A stretch of DNA of 64,000 bases. Source: Ramazzottius varieornatus (taxonomy: Eukaryota > Tardigrada > Eutardigrada > Parachela > Ramazzottiidae). The notes beneath the pieces were generated by a model. The model saw only the letters and a list, made by a program, of their open reading frames with translations. It did no database searches and was not told the origin of the DNA. Positions 9,801 through 20,722 of this stretch are shown here, in pieces (position 1 is the stretch's first letter; each line of letters starts with the position of its first letter). The stretch spans positions 989,648-1,053,647 of the forward strand of contig BDGG01000008.1 of assembly GCA_001949185.1 (NCBI GenBank). Direction: 5' to 3'. A program made the position numbers and the translations under genes.

Positions 9801-12800
9801 AAACGACAGAGCGGGAGAAAGACCAAGCGAAGCTGGGCTGGCAAAGCTGAAATCCACGACGACTCTGGCAGACGAAGTTGACGAGAAATGATCCTGCGAG
9901 CGAAAGAATTTCAATGGTCATACCCTATCATAGATACGAGAAATTTCCAATAAAAATATATGCATACTTCTTCGGTTAGAAGAGCCGATATTCCCGGGTT
10001 TGACGCGTTCAGTACTTGTAAAGCACTAACTGCGGTAGACAGTACCAGTTTCATGGTCGGTGTTTCGGCATTCTTCAGGTCCTCTCTCAGCTTATCCGCT
10101 CGCTTGGCGATCTGGCCGCACATGTAATGGAAGATCAGAGGTGCATGCTTCATGCAAGCTTGGTTGAGAACGGGCGACATGGTCAGTTTACTGGCTTCTG
10201 CCATCAGTCTCGTCAGAAGTTCGGCAAGTCGGAACGTGAACATCGTCGGAGTCGTCCGAAGAGCTTCCAGCACCTGAGAACGTTACACTCAGTCAGAAGC
10301 AGGAAACAAACCAGGTTGTGCGCAATAAAATAAACTAATTAAAAAAAATAAGATAAAACAACAGAAATCAGCAAGCTATTCTCCACCTACATACACACTT
10401 CGGTGTTTTCCTACAACCTTTAGGTATGCAGGTATATGACACAGCAAAAGTTACACTCACATCAGGCATACAAACAAGCTGTGCGCCGATAAAGCGGACA
10501 GTTTCTTCAGTGCGTAGTTTCTGCTTCCGCAGGACATTGAGTTGAGTAGCCAAAGCCGTAACGTAGACTTCGAAGATGTCTTGTGCTTGTGAGAGTCGCT
10601 CTTTGGAGGAGGTCAGATCCTGTATGGTAACGTCTTGAAGAACTCGTTCGACCAGTAGTTCTTTGGACGCATCGATGGAAGCAGCCAGGGAAAATGCCAG
10701 ACTTCCAGCGAACCCTGCTTGGTTCAATGTCGAAGCTCCCTCGTGTGTCTCGGACAGGAAGAGAAACAGGTTTAGGAAGCGCTGAGTGACCAGCGGCAAC
10801 CTTCCAGCCTGCCAAAAAACCCGATCAATAACTGATAACTGGTTCGCTGTCCAAGTAGCGCACGATAGTAGTCAATAGTAATGGGGATGTGCGCCATTTG
10901 GGATAGCGCTTAAACAATTTAACCTCCAGAATTCATATGGCAAATATTCAACAGGACACTTACCGTGACGAGGTGGACTGTGCTAGTCAGCAGGACTTCG
11001 TACACGCAGTTCTTCTGTAAAACACCTCTGACATGCTCCATAGAGAACTCTTCACCGTCCTCACTGACCAGCCTTACACACAGCTTCATCACACCGACAG
11101 CGTAACTCAGCATGACACCCTTGACATCCTGCCCTTCGTCCCTCACGTTCCACTCTAGGGCCGAATACCCGACCACGTCCACTGCTGCTTCGAACACTTG
11201 TCTTAGCCTGTTGGCCGGTAGACGGTCTTGCATCTCGGTTTGATCGACAACGGTGTCCAGGACCTGAAGGACCACAGCCAGGATGGCGTGTCGCGCGGTG
11301 TCGTTCCAGTTGGTCCGTTCTAGTCGTCCACACACTATGGTGGTGAACTCGGCGACAATGTGGAAGAGTGAAGCGAAGAACTGCGTATCGAAGTCAGCTC
11401 GCCAACTGTACAGCATGTCGCGCAGTGAAGAGGAAACAGCTTGAACAAAGGAACCGCCGGTCGAAGCCAGAAGGCTGCGATTGAGTAGGACGAACATTGT
11501 GCGCGCTGCATTCCGACGGGTTTCTTGCGACACAACATCTTTCAGCTGTTCCTACAACTCACAATTCACAACACTGAAGAAGTTAACATATCCATCTAAC
11601 AGAGTACTCGAACGTTATTAAGTTTCATGAAATCGGACCCAGGCAAACAACCTCGACGAGGCCGTTTTCCCAAGAGGCGCACGCTTTCGAGCAAGGATAC
11701 TGCAAACGTGCGCTATTCAAGAAAGAGCTCTTGTCGAGCTACTAATACCTCGCCAGGCTCTCAAATGTTTTTACAATCTCAGGAATACTAATGATACCTT
11801 TCGGAAGACTCGAAGATTCATGCTGGTCCACGAGACGAAGAAGCGTGTAAGGACCTCAACGGCCATGGTTTCTTGCTCGTAGGAATGTAGTAGTCTTGGT
11901 ACATCTTTGTTCAGGTGCTGCAAAGGAACAAGCTGAAAATCCAAATCAGTAAAATGTGTTGAGCTATTAGAAAAGAATGATCTTGAATGCTTCACCATAC
12001 AAAGAATATCTTTGGGAGTTGTTCGGTAACGTAAGGCGTCCAGTGAGAATCGATCATCTCCTCGGAAAACAGGACATGATCGGCAGACTGGCTGTGAGTT
12101 TGGTGCGAGACGAGATCGAGTGCGTAAGCAGCCGGAAGTTTCTCCTGCCAAGGGATGTTTGCATCGGGAACGTCATTGAGTACGCGGAACAAAGCCTTCC
12201 AAAACTTCTCACTGAAATATTCGAAAAACTACCGATAAGTATTCCATACAAAAGACGAATTTACAGTTTATTTTCGGCAAGAAAAAGCGGAATGAAAGTA
12301 CTATGGAATCCAGAATTCTGATGAGGCACCTGTCCACTTACTTCATGCTTAGATGGTCGATGTAGTCGTTCTTCGACGAGAACAGCTCCAAGCAGAAGGC
12401 CAAAGCCGCTCCTTGAACCTCTTTAGATTCGGATGTAGCAATGCTATTGAAGGCCACATCAAGCAGGCTCGGGAAGCTCTCGATATCTTGTTCGTACTGT
12501 AAACGAAGACACTGCAAACCTATCCTCGACTCAAATAAATTACTGCGCTAAACTCATGAAAGTTTCTTTCGAGTTTCTACGTACCTGCTTCTTTTCGGAG
12601 CTGTACTTTAGGTTGACAAGCAGATCCAACAACCTGGGCTGCTTCGAATCACACAGCGCCAGGAACCTCCACAGGTCCTCAACCACATATGCATGCGGTG
12701 AGTTTTGCAATAGCCTGAACACGGAATGGATAAAATCGTCAGTGTCGTCCTTCGCCACAGACATCAGGGAGGGTTGCTGAAGGATTATCAGACGTGAAAG

Positions 12801-15800
12801 GGCTCGAACGGCGAACGAGACGACCTTGGCATCTTTGGCGTTGAGGACGAAGCGCATCAGCTGCTGTACCGGGTGACGGTGTATGGAGTCGCGTGTACTG
12901 ACTGTCGAGATGCTTTCCATCTGCTTGGTCTTTTCGGTGGTTAGCAGTGCTCTTTCAAAAGAAGTTACGTGCAGATGTCCTTGTCTGACAGGGAGGAAAT
13001 CCAGCAGGCGGGAGACAGCTTCCAGAACCAGTTGGACGAACTGGGTTTCTTTCCGTCGTGCGGCGTCGTGGACCCTGGAAAGCACAGAGATCAGAAAAGC
13101 TCGTACCGCAAACGAGGAAAAGAAGAACGAAAAATCAAAAATAAAAATACAAAAAAAGAAGAAAAAATCAAAATTCAAAAAAATGAATAATTAAAAAAAC
13201 GAAAAAAAACAAGTGCACGTCACAGGTACAAAGGCACCTAGGAAAACGCAGAAAAGCCTAGATCCAACTTTTGAGGTGCATTCGAGCTTGTTAGAGAGGA
13301 TAAGGACGATGGTACGCGTGTGTCAGTACTGAGTACTTTGAATCAAGGTTTCGCTTTGACGTTTGCTTCAATCTAAATTTGTTCATCAAGATAATTATAT
13401 ACCTATACATGTACACGTGTACAAGTTGTCCACTGTGCTGTTACAGAGAAGCGTTTAGGTAGATGTTGGTATCAATCTTACGTTTTCGGATCGTCGTTTC
13501 GGAGGAAGATGTTCAGCAGCCTATTCCCGCGGTTGAGGAGCTCGATCAACGCTTGACCAGCTGGACCTTCATACAGGCAATCACAGGCGATGGTGAAGAG
13601 GTTGGGTCCTGTCTGACTAGCTGCGCTCTCGTCCGACAACAAATCCACGACATACTGCACCAGCATTGTCCCTAAAGAAGAAATGAATATTGAACAGACG
13701 TCAGTTACACCTTAGGGAAAGGCTAATCGCTCTCACCGTCACTTGGGTCTTCCAGTTGTGCCAGGTACTGCAAGCCAATGTTCAACAGGAAGATGTTACT
13801 CTGCTGCAGAAGAGCGTCATTTGAAGAAGCTCCATTTTCCACCTGCAGAGGGCATTGCAGAACAAGTTGTTATGGATGCTATTCGGGCAAACATACCTTG
13901 ATAGACGAATGTAACACGCTAGCGAGTGTAGAGAAGGTCCTGGTCAGTGACTTTTGTTCGGAATCCCGACACAGCGTCTGCCAAAGCTTGGAAAACCAAG
14001 TCAGGTCGCCGTTGCGTATCCATTCAAAGTCGGCTGTTGTACGATGGACAGTTTTGGGCATGACCGGAACCAGAAGATTCAAATCGTTCACAAGCTACAG
14101 CACAAATGTATTCGTTAGAGGAAAAAATGGTTGCAATTGCTTTCTGAAATGCAGAACACCGATAACCGGAAGTCACCTGATTTCCAAGAACCGGGATTTC
14201 CAAACGACACATCTCCAAGACAGACTGAACCAGCTCATGTAACTGAGCCATCACTGGCTTCTCCCCATTCTCTACTGCTAAAATCAGGCTACCCAACGTT
14301 CGTGCTAAATACTGTAAGACACCCTGCAAATCTCTGCCGGAGTTGCTGTCTGCTCTCACAGCAGCACAGAAGAATCGGTATATCTGCAACGTCGAGCTGT
14401 GCACGGCGACAAAACTCTCTGCAACCATCCAGCACCATTCAGAGACAAGTCTTCAAATGACAAACGTGTTCTAAAGGTACAGCAACAACGAGCCGAAGAG
14501 CACAAAAGATTTGAAAGTTTGTTACATCACTTACCTTTCCATTGCGCTAAATTCCGCTGCAGCTGCAACGCACACAACGTCCAAACGCTGTAACGGCTGG
14601 TTTCGTTGTTCAAGATCCATTTGAACTCCAATCTCAAATCCCGAATGACCATCCATCCAAAAGTATCGGCAGGAATAACAATCGCGTCTGCGAGAAAAAT
14701 AACCCCATTAACAAAAAGTAGAGCGTACGAAGACTCTGATGCATGGTAGTAACTGCTTCATCAGTCCAAGCTTACCACTCCCATAAGGTAGTCTTTTACT
14801 GTCAGCTCGGACGACCGACACCCCCCGACTTTCTTCCTTGATCAACGTAATGCTCTTGTCCACCAAGTCACTTCCCCTTTCTTCCGTGAAGGAATCTAAG
14901 TTCCACAGGATCTGGTTCAACTGTGACACTTCCGGTCCATTAGCAGGCAAACCTTCCAACAGACCAGTCGCAAATGAGACAAGATGCCTCAGCGTCTTCG
15001 GGCAGCCATCGCGCGCATCGGCCAGTAGTCGCCCCCAGTGGAAGCCCAGATCACTTCCTGCACCTTCGCTCCATCTCTGCCAGAACCGTCGGGCTTCTTT
15101 CGGCTGCTTGAAGATCTCACCAGCGAAACTGAATAAGCTATCCGACATTGGAGCGACATTGTCTGTGCCGATCAGCCGTAAAAACTGCTCGCCAAATTCG
15201 AAACTGGAGGAGGCGAGAACGCTTTCACTGTCTCGACCAAAAACATCAGAACGAAGAAGGGTAGTTAGAATGGAAAAAGGATCGAAGTTCTTAAGCGACT
15301 GGTTGAGATTCTCCGCAGACTTTTCGTGAGCGGGCGTGGCTTCGAGCCGACCGGAGTACCATACGATGCTTGAAAGGCTTGCGATCGCTAACGAGGAACC
15401 TGGGAACGATATTCACTTGCGAGTCTAGCTTCCTCTCATCTGAACTGAGCGATTCGGTGTTTCATGGAGCAACTCACCTGTAGGAAGTGATTCGTCCAGA
15501 TATCTGCCAGCCCTATCGTCGCGAAGGAAAATAGGAACACCGATGCTGATGTAGTGGAAGGAGAAGCCAGAGAGACATAAGTTGACCTGTTGAAGAAGTT
15601 CTGTTTGCAGTGCAGCTTGCGTCGGTTCAGCTGAAATGGGAAACTTTTGCAGGGATTGTCCGGATGTCAAAAGTGGCTTGATAATCAACTCTAGAGTCTT
15701 CTGGTTCTTGGGGATCTGTCCGGAAATATCGAACAACAGCAGACACAGATCCCTAGATAAACACCAACAGTAAACATAGTGCGCGAAGTCGAGTGGGTAC

Positions 15801-16660
15801 ATGACTACGGTCACGCTGACGACGCTGACGCGCGTGACATTATCACTGACTATGTCTCCGGGAATACCACCGTCAATGACAAACCACAGAGCGTTGCGCC
15901 GGTTGTGGCCTCATTGCTTTCCAAATGTCATCGGAAAACAACCTTGTCGCGAAACAGCCGGTTTGGAACAGTGTCCAGTTCCATCTTTCGCATGGACTCA
16001 AAACCAATTCCTTACTTACCTCAGATCCTGTAATTGGAGACTGAGCCAAGCATCCTGCAGACTCTCGAGGGGATTTTCTGCATAATCCCGAAGCAGCAAA
16101 AGCGCCATTTCATACTCTCTGAGCAAACTGGTGCAGAATTCGTCTGACTCGCGCAGTCTGTCCACAAAGTCAGTGAACAAGGCATGGTGAGGATGGCTGC
16201 TCGCCGAATCAAGTGCCCGAACAGTCTCGTGGATGTAACGGAGAACTGCGATCACGAGTCTGCGTTCGCGGTAGAACTGCTTGAGAACGATCTCGGTGGC
16301 AGGACTGACGCGCATACCGTACAGACTGGACACTCGTCGACCATCAGCGGCTGCAGCATTCTCCACCACTTCGGTTGCAGAGGGGATATCAAAGTACAAG
16401 GTTTGGACGACTGAAGCTAGGAGCAGTGCTTGGTCACTGAGATCTTCTTTCGATTTATCCTTCTTTGCTTCCTTGCTGAGAACAGTGAAGATGTCGTCGG
16501 TGGTCAGCGTTGTCGCTTCTTTCTTCGACAGACGAGAGTAGCGCGATAACCCAGACTGTAGAGCGGGCTCGTTCTTCCTGAGTAGTTCAGCTACCTCCGA
16601 CGACTTCCTCGGAAAACTGTGGTTCGTTATGTAGTTCCATAACGACTCGAGCTGCTCCAT
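6896..16660 (-). CDS. NUP188: Nucleoporin Nup188
   Basis: Eighteen exons on the minus strand: 16020-16660, 15478-15752, 14776-15399, 14535-14687, 14177-14418, 13897-14094, 13737-13842, 13482-13671, 12585-13074, 12342-12496, 12001-12211, 11798-11932, 10964-11551, 10461-10808, 9968-10273, 9753-9893, 7195-7395 and 6896-7132. All phases close to 5241 bp, or 1746 aa, against 1749 aa for human NUP188. I chose the ATG at 16660 (MEQLESLW). The frame extends upstream without an ATG. The protein is all-helical and repeat-like. Matching stretches include SRYSVWTLCALQLQ (human YSSWTLFTCEIEML), YEGPAGQALIELL, EKFWKALF, and DFSFASPASLGLSPALSFGTL near the C terminus. Nup188 is a scaffold component of the nuclear pore inner ring and partners Nup93 and Nic96-type nucleoporins. 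Intron 16 (7396-9752) contains an oppositely oriented F-box gene. Introns 12 and 13 each contain a MITE copy. Confidence 0.85.
7844..9697 (+). CDS. F-box protein nested in a Nup188 intron
   Basis: Exon 1 (coding visible from about 7844 to 8078) joins exon 2 (8219-9007) in phase 2 across a 140-bp intron. The N terminus holds a basic stretch (ARKRGR) and then an F-box-like segment: LPYGVQVECFQNLEARNCRRL, then TRVSKDWQ across the splice. About 260 residues with no family I recognise follow, rich in Trp and Arg, and may be the substrate-binding part. No in-frame ATG exists after the stop at 7834, so an upstream start exon is missing from the model. After GQN the donor GTAAGT at 9008 leads either to an acceptor at 9091-9092, which would put MITE sequence in the coding exon, or to one at 9307-9308 in the same phase, which skips it. 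Both continue in frame to a proline-rich end (PCPDYPDPPHPL) and a stop at or before 9697. F-box proteins are adaptors of SCF ubiquitin ligases, so this is a probable SCF subunit. Confidence 0.6.
9097..9290. repeat. GGCGCAC-palindrome MITE copies 4 and 5 (tandem)
   Basis: A left terminus with CAAACGAAACGTACAAGATCG is followed by two AGTGGCGCACGCT cores (near 9129 and 9202). A right terminus with TTTACGTTCCGTTTGGCGG follows. It lies between the F-box exon donor at 9008 and the candidate acceptor at 9307. The region stays open in the F-box frame, so exonization is possible. Confidence 0.8.
10845..10916. repeat. GGCGCAC-palindrome MITE copy 6 (degenerate)
   Basis: CCAAGTAGCGCACG and ATGTGCGCCATTTGGGATAGCG arms flank a 20-bp loop in the 155-bp Nup188 intron 13 (10809-10963). 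The outer arms are lost. Confidence 0.65.
11659..11742. repeat. GGCGCAC-palindrome MITE copy 7
   Basis: GTTTTCCCAAGAGGCGCACG and ACGTGCGCTATTCAAG arms lie in Nup188 intron 12 (11552-11797, 246 bp). The sequence CTCGACAAGAGCTC-type right end is partly kept. Confidence 0.65.
13130..13215. repeat. A-rich low-complexity tract
   Basis: Runs of A and AAAAATC-like units lie in the 407-bp Nup188 intron 8 (13075-13481), the longest intron of that gene apart from the one hosting the F-box gene. No gene is present. The open frames here on both strands are compositional. Confidence 0.6.
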
Positions 16661-16693
16661 CTTTCTTCTTTCGGAGTTCGGGAGTCGGGACAC

Positions 16694-17169
16694 AGAAAAC
16701 TTGAGGAAACTCGGGAGAGAGAAGTGATAATTGATAAAAATAAAATTTTCGATGGAAAATTTTCGATGGAAAATTTATATGGTTAATAAATAATAATAGT
16801 CCGAATCCGCCAGGCGGACTCCGCCAGACTTACCTAACACAGTATGTCATAAGTTACGTCAGAAGTTGTGTCATAAGTCACAATCGATCTCCAATATAGC
16901 TAGTCCAATCTCGATTTCCGAAAACAGACTTTTGGACTGTTTTTCTTCCCGAAAATTACTGTAGCCATTCGCTCCCGTCTCATTCTACGGAGCTTCTTTA
17001 CATCGATACGAGATCTACCCTGGGCTGGATTAGCCTCTACTACGGTAGGAAGTCACATATGGGGGTTTGTGTGCTCATCCAGTCATGTTTTGCTTTTGGT
17101 TTGCAGGTTAGAATCACAAACAGAAGTCATGGCTTGATTGGTTGAATCGTCCCGATACCTTCGCTGCCC
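16694..17169. promoter_or_regulatory. Bidirectional promoter region, Nup188 / PHD gene
   Basis: The Nup188 start (minus strand) and PHD-protein start (plus strand) are about 510 bp apart and divergent. The interval holds two copies of TTTTCGATGGAAAAT near 16747-16775, a GC-rich palindromic block (CCGCCAGGCGGACTCCGCC) at about 16808, and three spaced copies of a GTCATAAGT / GTCAGAAGT motif at 16845-16880. These could be factor sites, but no binding evidence exists. Confidence 0.4.
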
Positions 17170-19449
17170 ATGGCGCCAAAAGGTAAAGATAAGTACTTGA
17201 AGTCTGGAAACCAGCGGAAGGAAGCAGCTATTCCCGATGGAGCTTGTAAAATCTGTTTCGCCATCAAGAATCCTGACCCCTTGGTGGTTGCTTATGACGA
17301 CACCAGGATGTAAGTGAATCATTCAATTCGAATTTAATGTTATACTCTATGCAGCTCACCCGGCAGCACTTACGCACCTTGAAGCCTGATTTCCTGTTGG
17401 TTTCTTCCAGACAATGTGACATGTGCAATGGTTATTTCCATCTTCACTGCGAGAAGTGTCGGGAAAAGGATCCCGAGCGTATCGAAAATTTTTACTGCCA
17501 AGAATGTACTGGTAAGCATCGTGACGACTTTGACTGTGACATCGCTGCTCTATGTTCGTTCATTCCCACACTTGAAATCGGTAGTTCATTGATATTAATT
17601 TTGTGAACTCGGGAAAAGTTAGTTTAGTCCTTATTTTTACAACAAGCAATTCAACACTGAAATGACCGGCTAAGAGTTTTCTTCTGTTTGCAGGGAAGCA
17701 TCCAGAAAAAGTGACCACCTACCACCCGCGAAAGAAGCGTCGACGAACAGGAGCTCGCGAACTGTCGGTCCCTTGTTCAGACTCCAAGGCAAGCGAAACT
17801 TCTCGAGGAACATTCAGCTCCATCGACTCACCGATGACCCTATTGTCTACTTCCGTCCAAACCTCAAAAGGTTCTCCTACTTCAGCCTCGGAATCGTTCC
17901 ACAATTCCTCCAAGACAGCCCCCACAGTTCCCGATCTGATGTTGACGCCCTCGGCCACCTCCGAGCGTGCTCCTAACGTTTCCAAACCTCGCTCCACTCA
18001 CCCAAAGGCCGATGCTTCAGCACTTCCTCCGGCCAGCCTGTCTCTTGCTCCCGCTGAGCTCCAGAAAGTCAAGAAGCCAGCAGAGTCTACGAAAGAACCC
18101 AAAATACTGGTGCAAGCGGGCGACGTTTCGGTAGATTCTCGGGAACCGAAGTCTGCTTCCAGCGACTGCTCCGAATCGTCACGTTCGTCGAAGCCATGCC
18201 TGTGTACCGCCTCACAGTCCCACGTTTCTCTCATTTCTCGGCCTACGGTTGCAGGTATCACTTCCGGTTCGCCATCGCCCACTCCTACTGGCACAAAGTC
18301 GTTTGCATTTGACCAACTCAATGCAGCTTCGTCGGGGATGCCAAGTATGGTTTCGGATGGGCCTGTGGAAGGCCTCCAGGTGGCTGAAGCTGTAACAGAA
18401 GGTGACCCGGAAGTTCCTGTCGAAAGTTTAGGGGCTCACCAGGAATGTGTGACGCAGTCGGTACCCGACAACGAAAGAATGGACGGGGAAGGAAGAACTT
18501 GGCTGACCGAGAAGGAAGACATTAGTGAAGCAAGAGAAGAGCCCATGAATGTCGAACAAGCGGCTGACGATCTCGTGGATAAGGAGGTCGAGACGCAGGA
18601 GAAGATGCGAGACATGAGCGTTAGCCGGATCAGTCTCGGACTCGGGGAAACGGTGATCTCTGCCGAAATAATTCCTCGGACGATCGTGGCAAGGAAGGCA
18701 CCCCAGGCGTTTCTCGATGAAATCGGAGAACTTAGCCCCGACGAGGATGAGGAAGATGAAGAAGAGAAGTCTGTCGCATCTAACCACAATGGTACTACTT
18801 TGCTCTGCAGCATTCTCTTCAGACATTATACCGAACCTCGACAAATGACCTGAGCCTGGTCGTCGTTTTCCCAAGTGGCGCACACCAGAAACAAAGACAC
18901 TGAGAACGTGCGCCACTTGAAATAACTCTCGCGTTCAATTCATTTGCTGTCTTCACAATTCCATTGTGATTTTTCATAGGATGCAATTTCTTTTGTATAC
19001 AGAGATTGGTGTAGCTGATGTCGTTACGGCGCACTTCGAGCCTTCGTCAGATGAACGGGAGGGTTCTTCGTCCACCGCGTCATCAACCTCATCCAGCAGC
19101 TGTACTTCGTCCGTCAGTACAGTCGTCGACGTGGCTGCACCTTCTATGGAAGTTAACGTGTATGCAGTCCCTCTGCACGAAATCACTAACAAGGAAGTAC
19201 TCGCACGCGCTTTGAGACATGACCCCTTTGTCCAGAGGCAAGTCGATGAAATCATCGTTAAAAACGGGAGCAAGCGTAAGCAACTTCGACATTCGAACGT
19301 TTTGAACTTCAGTTGGTCCCATTGCTTATATTTGTGTATGGTTTTCAGTGTCTCGAGAGGACATCATGGTGTGGTTCGATCACAGTGGAGAACTGGACAA
19401 CGTGCTGAAGTTCAGAAGTATGGTCGCCAGCCAGCTGCCGAAAAAATGA
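17170..19449 (+). CDS. PHD-finger protein
   Basis: Exons 17170-17309, 17411-17511, 17694-18791, 19003-19275 and 19349-19449 close to 1713 bp, 570 aa. The ATG at 17170 opens MAPKGKDKYLKSGNQ. Residues about 27-82 form a PHD-type zinc finger with CKIC, CDMC, HLHC and CQEC ligand pairs. The split at TRI|QCDMC is in phase. A basic stretch (PRKKRRRTG) follows and can serve as a nuclear localisation signal. About 330 residues of Ser/Thr/Pro/Glu-rich, probably disordered sequence follow, ending in an acidic run (SPDEDEEDEEEK). The C-terminal part contains a serine tract and a short predicted helical end (REDIMVWFDHSGELDNVLKF). PHD fingers usually read the histone H3 tail, so a chromatin role is likely. 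The subfamily is not resolved; the finger resembles the CFP1/SPP1 type. Intron 3 holds a MITE copy. Confidence 0.75.
18858..18955. repeat. GGCGCAC-palindrome MITE copy 8
   Basis: GTTTTCCCAAGTGGCGCAC and GAACGTGCGCCACTTG arms lie in PHD-gene intron 3 (18792-19002, 211 bp). The right outer end reads TTCAATTCATTTGCTG. Confidence 0.8.
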
Positions 19450-20722
19450 AGGGGACGTTCGGACTTTCCGCAAGCCTAACGCACAAACCTCACAGTTCCT
19501 CCGCTGTTGGAGGTTCTGCTCAAGCAAGTTCCTTAAGACAGGTAGTATTTTCGGTAGGATAGTCAGTCCAGTATCATGCTTTCTTGCTTTTTCATCTGAT
19601 CTGCGATATCAGAACAGTTGTTTTTTGTACATTTTTACAATTTGGACATACTTCTCTATTGCTTTCCTCGCTACTCTTTCATTGCTTCCGATGCAGATTT
19701 CTCGTTTCTTTTGCCAGTATTACGCAACACGCTCACTATATGAAATAGTTGACTTCTAATACTTTCTCCTTTGTGTGCTTTCATTTGAGAGAAAGCTTTT
19801 GGCGAAATTTACTTTAATTAAATCCTTTTTACTTCTAAGGCTCGGTCACATCGGTTGTGTTTTTTTTGTCGAAGTTTGCCTGGTACGACCACTTATTGGG
19901 GACCTGTAAAATAGGCAAGAGATCACCAGGTGAGTTTCGATCGCCAAACATTCATCAACGTCGTCGGCCTTTCACGTTGTACAGAACTGCGCCTTACCGT
20001 GTTTCTCGCTTACAGGATTCGATGAGTTCTCGAGATGGATTCTTACGTCAATGGTCGAGCCGACCATGAAGAAGAAAGGGAGGGTACGTGCGCATCACCA
20101 AGGTACGTGCAACAGTAGGTTACACCGTTACAGTGGAACCCGCTATCTTAGCGTGAATAATGTTTTTTGTAAGATGGTCGCGATTAGGCGGTTTTTTTTG
20201 TAATGTGCTGAATTAATCATACGACCACCGTGAGATGGAATGCCAATATTGCACAGATTTCCCAGTGAACTAGGTACTTTTAGAATAATTTCCGAATGGC
20301 TGCAGGGCCTTTCAACAACAACCCCTCGATGGCGGCAACATTGGAAGATAGCTAATGAACCATGGGTACTTGAAGTTGTTGTTGTACGGTAGCAGAAACT
20401 CCTGAAAAGATCTTGTTTTGACTTTAGAATTGGTAGGGTATTTGGGAAAATTTGTGGGAATACTTTGAGTACATCTGACAGCTCACCCCGAGTTATCTGG
20501 ATGTTTGGGACAACTGTATCGTGTGTTGTTGCCGAATTCAGATAACCCGAAAGCAGAACGCTACAAAGGTCTGTCCGATCACCGGTGGCAGTTGATACGG
20601 TTCTGGTTTGCAGTGACTCCATTTTTACAAGCTGTCTGGCTTTATTATGGTGAAGTAGACGAAGTGATCGTTCTGACCTTCAGAATAAATTACCTGTCTG
20701 TGATTTTGATTCAGAGATTTTT
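19450..20722. other. Intergenic region before the PMCA gene
   Basis: No coding exon is recognised. A CAGTGGAACCCGCTATCTTAG motif at about 20131 resembles a mariner/pogo terminal repeat, but no matching opposite end was found. The PMCA 5' UTR exon probably ends near the TTCAGAG just before 20723. Confidence 0.35.

Noticed and set aside
20143-20622. A 159-codon minus-strand frame next to a CAGTGGAACCCGC motif, as a possible transposase remnant
   Set aside because: No transposase motif is visible and no matching terminal repeat was found at the other side. The frame looks non-coding in composition.
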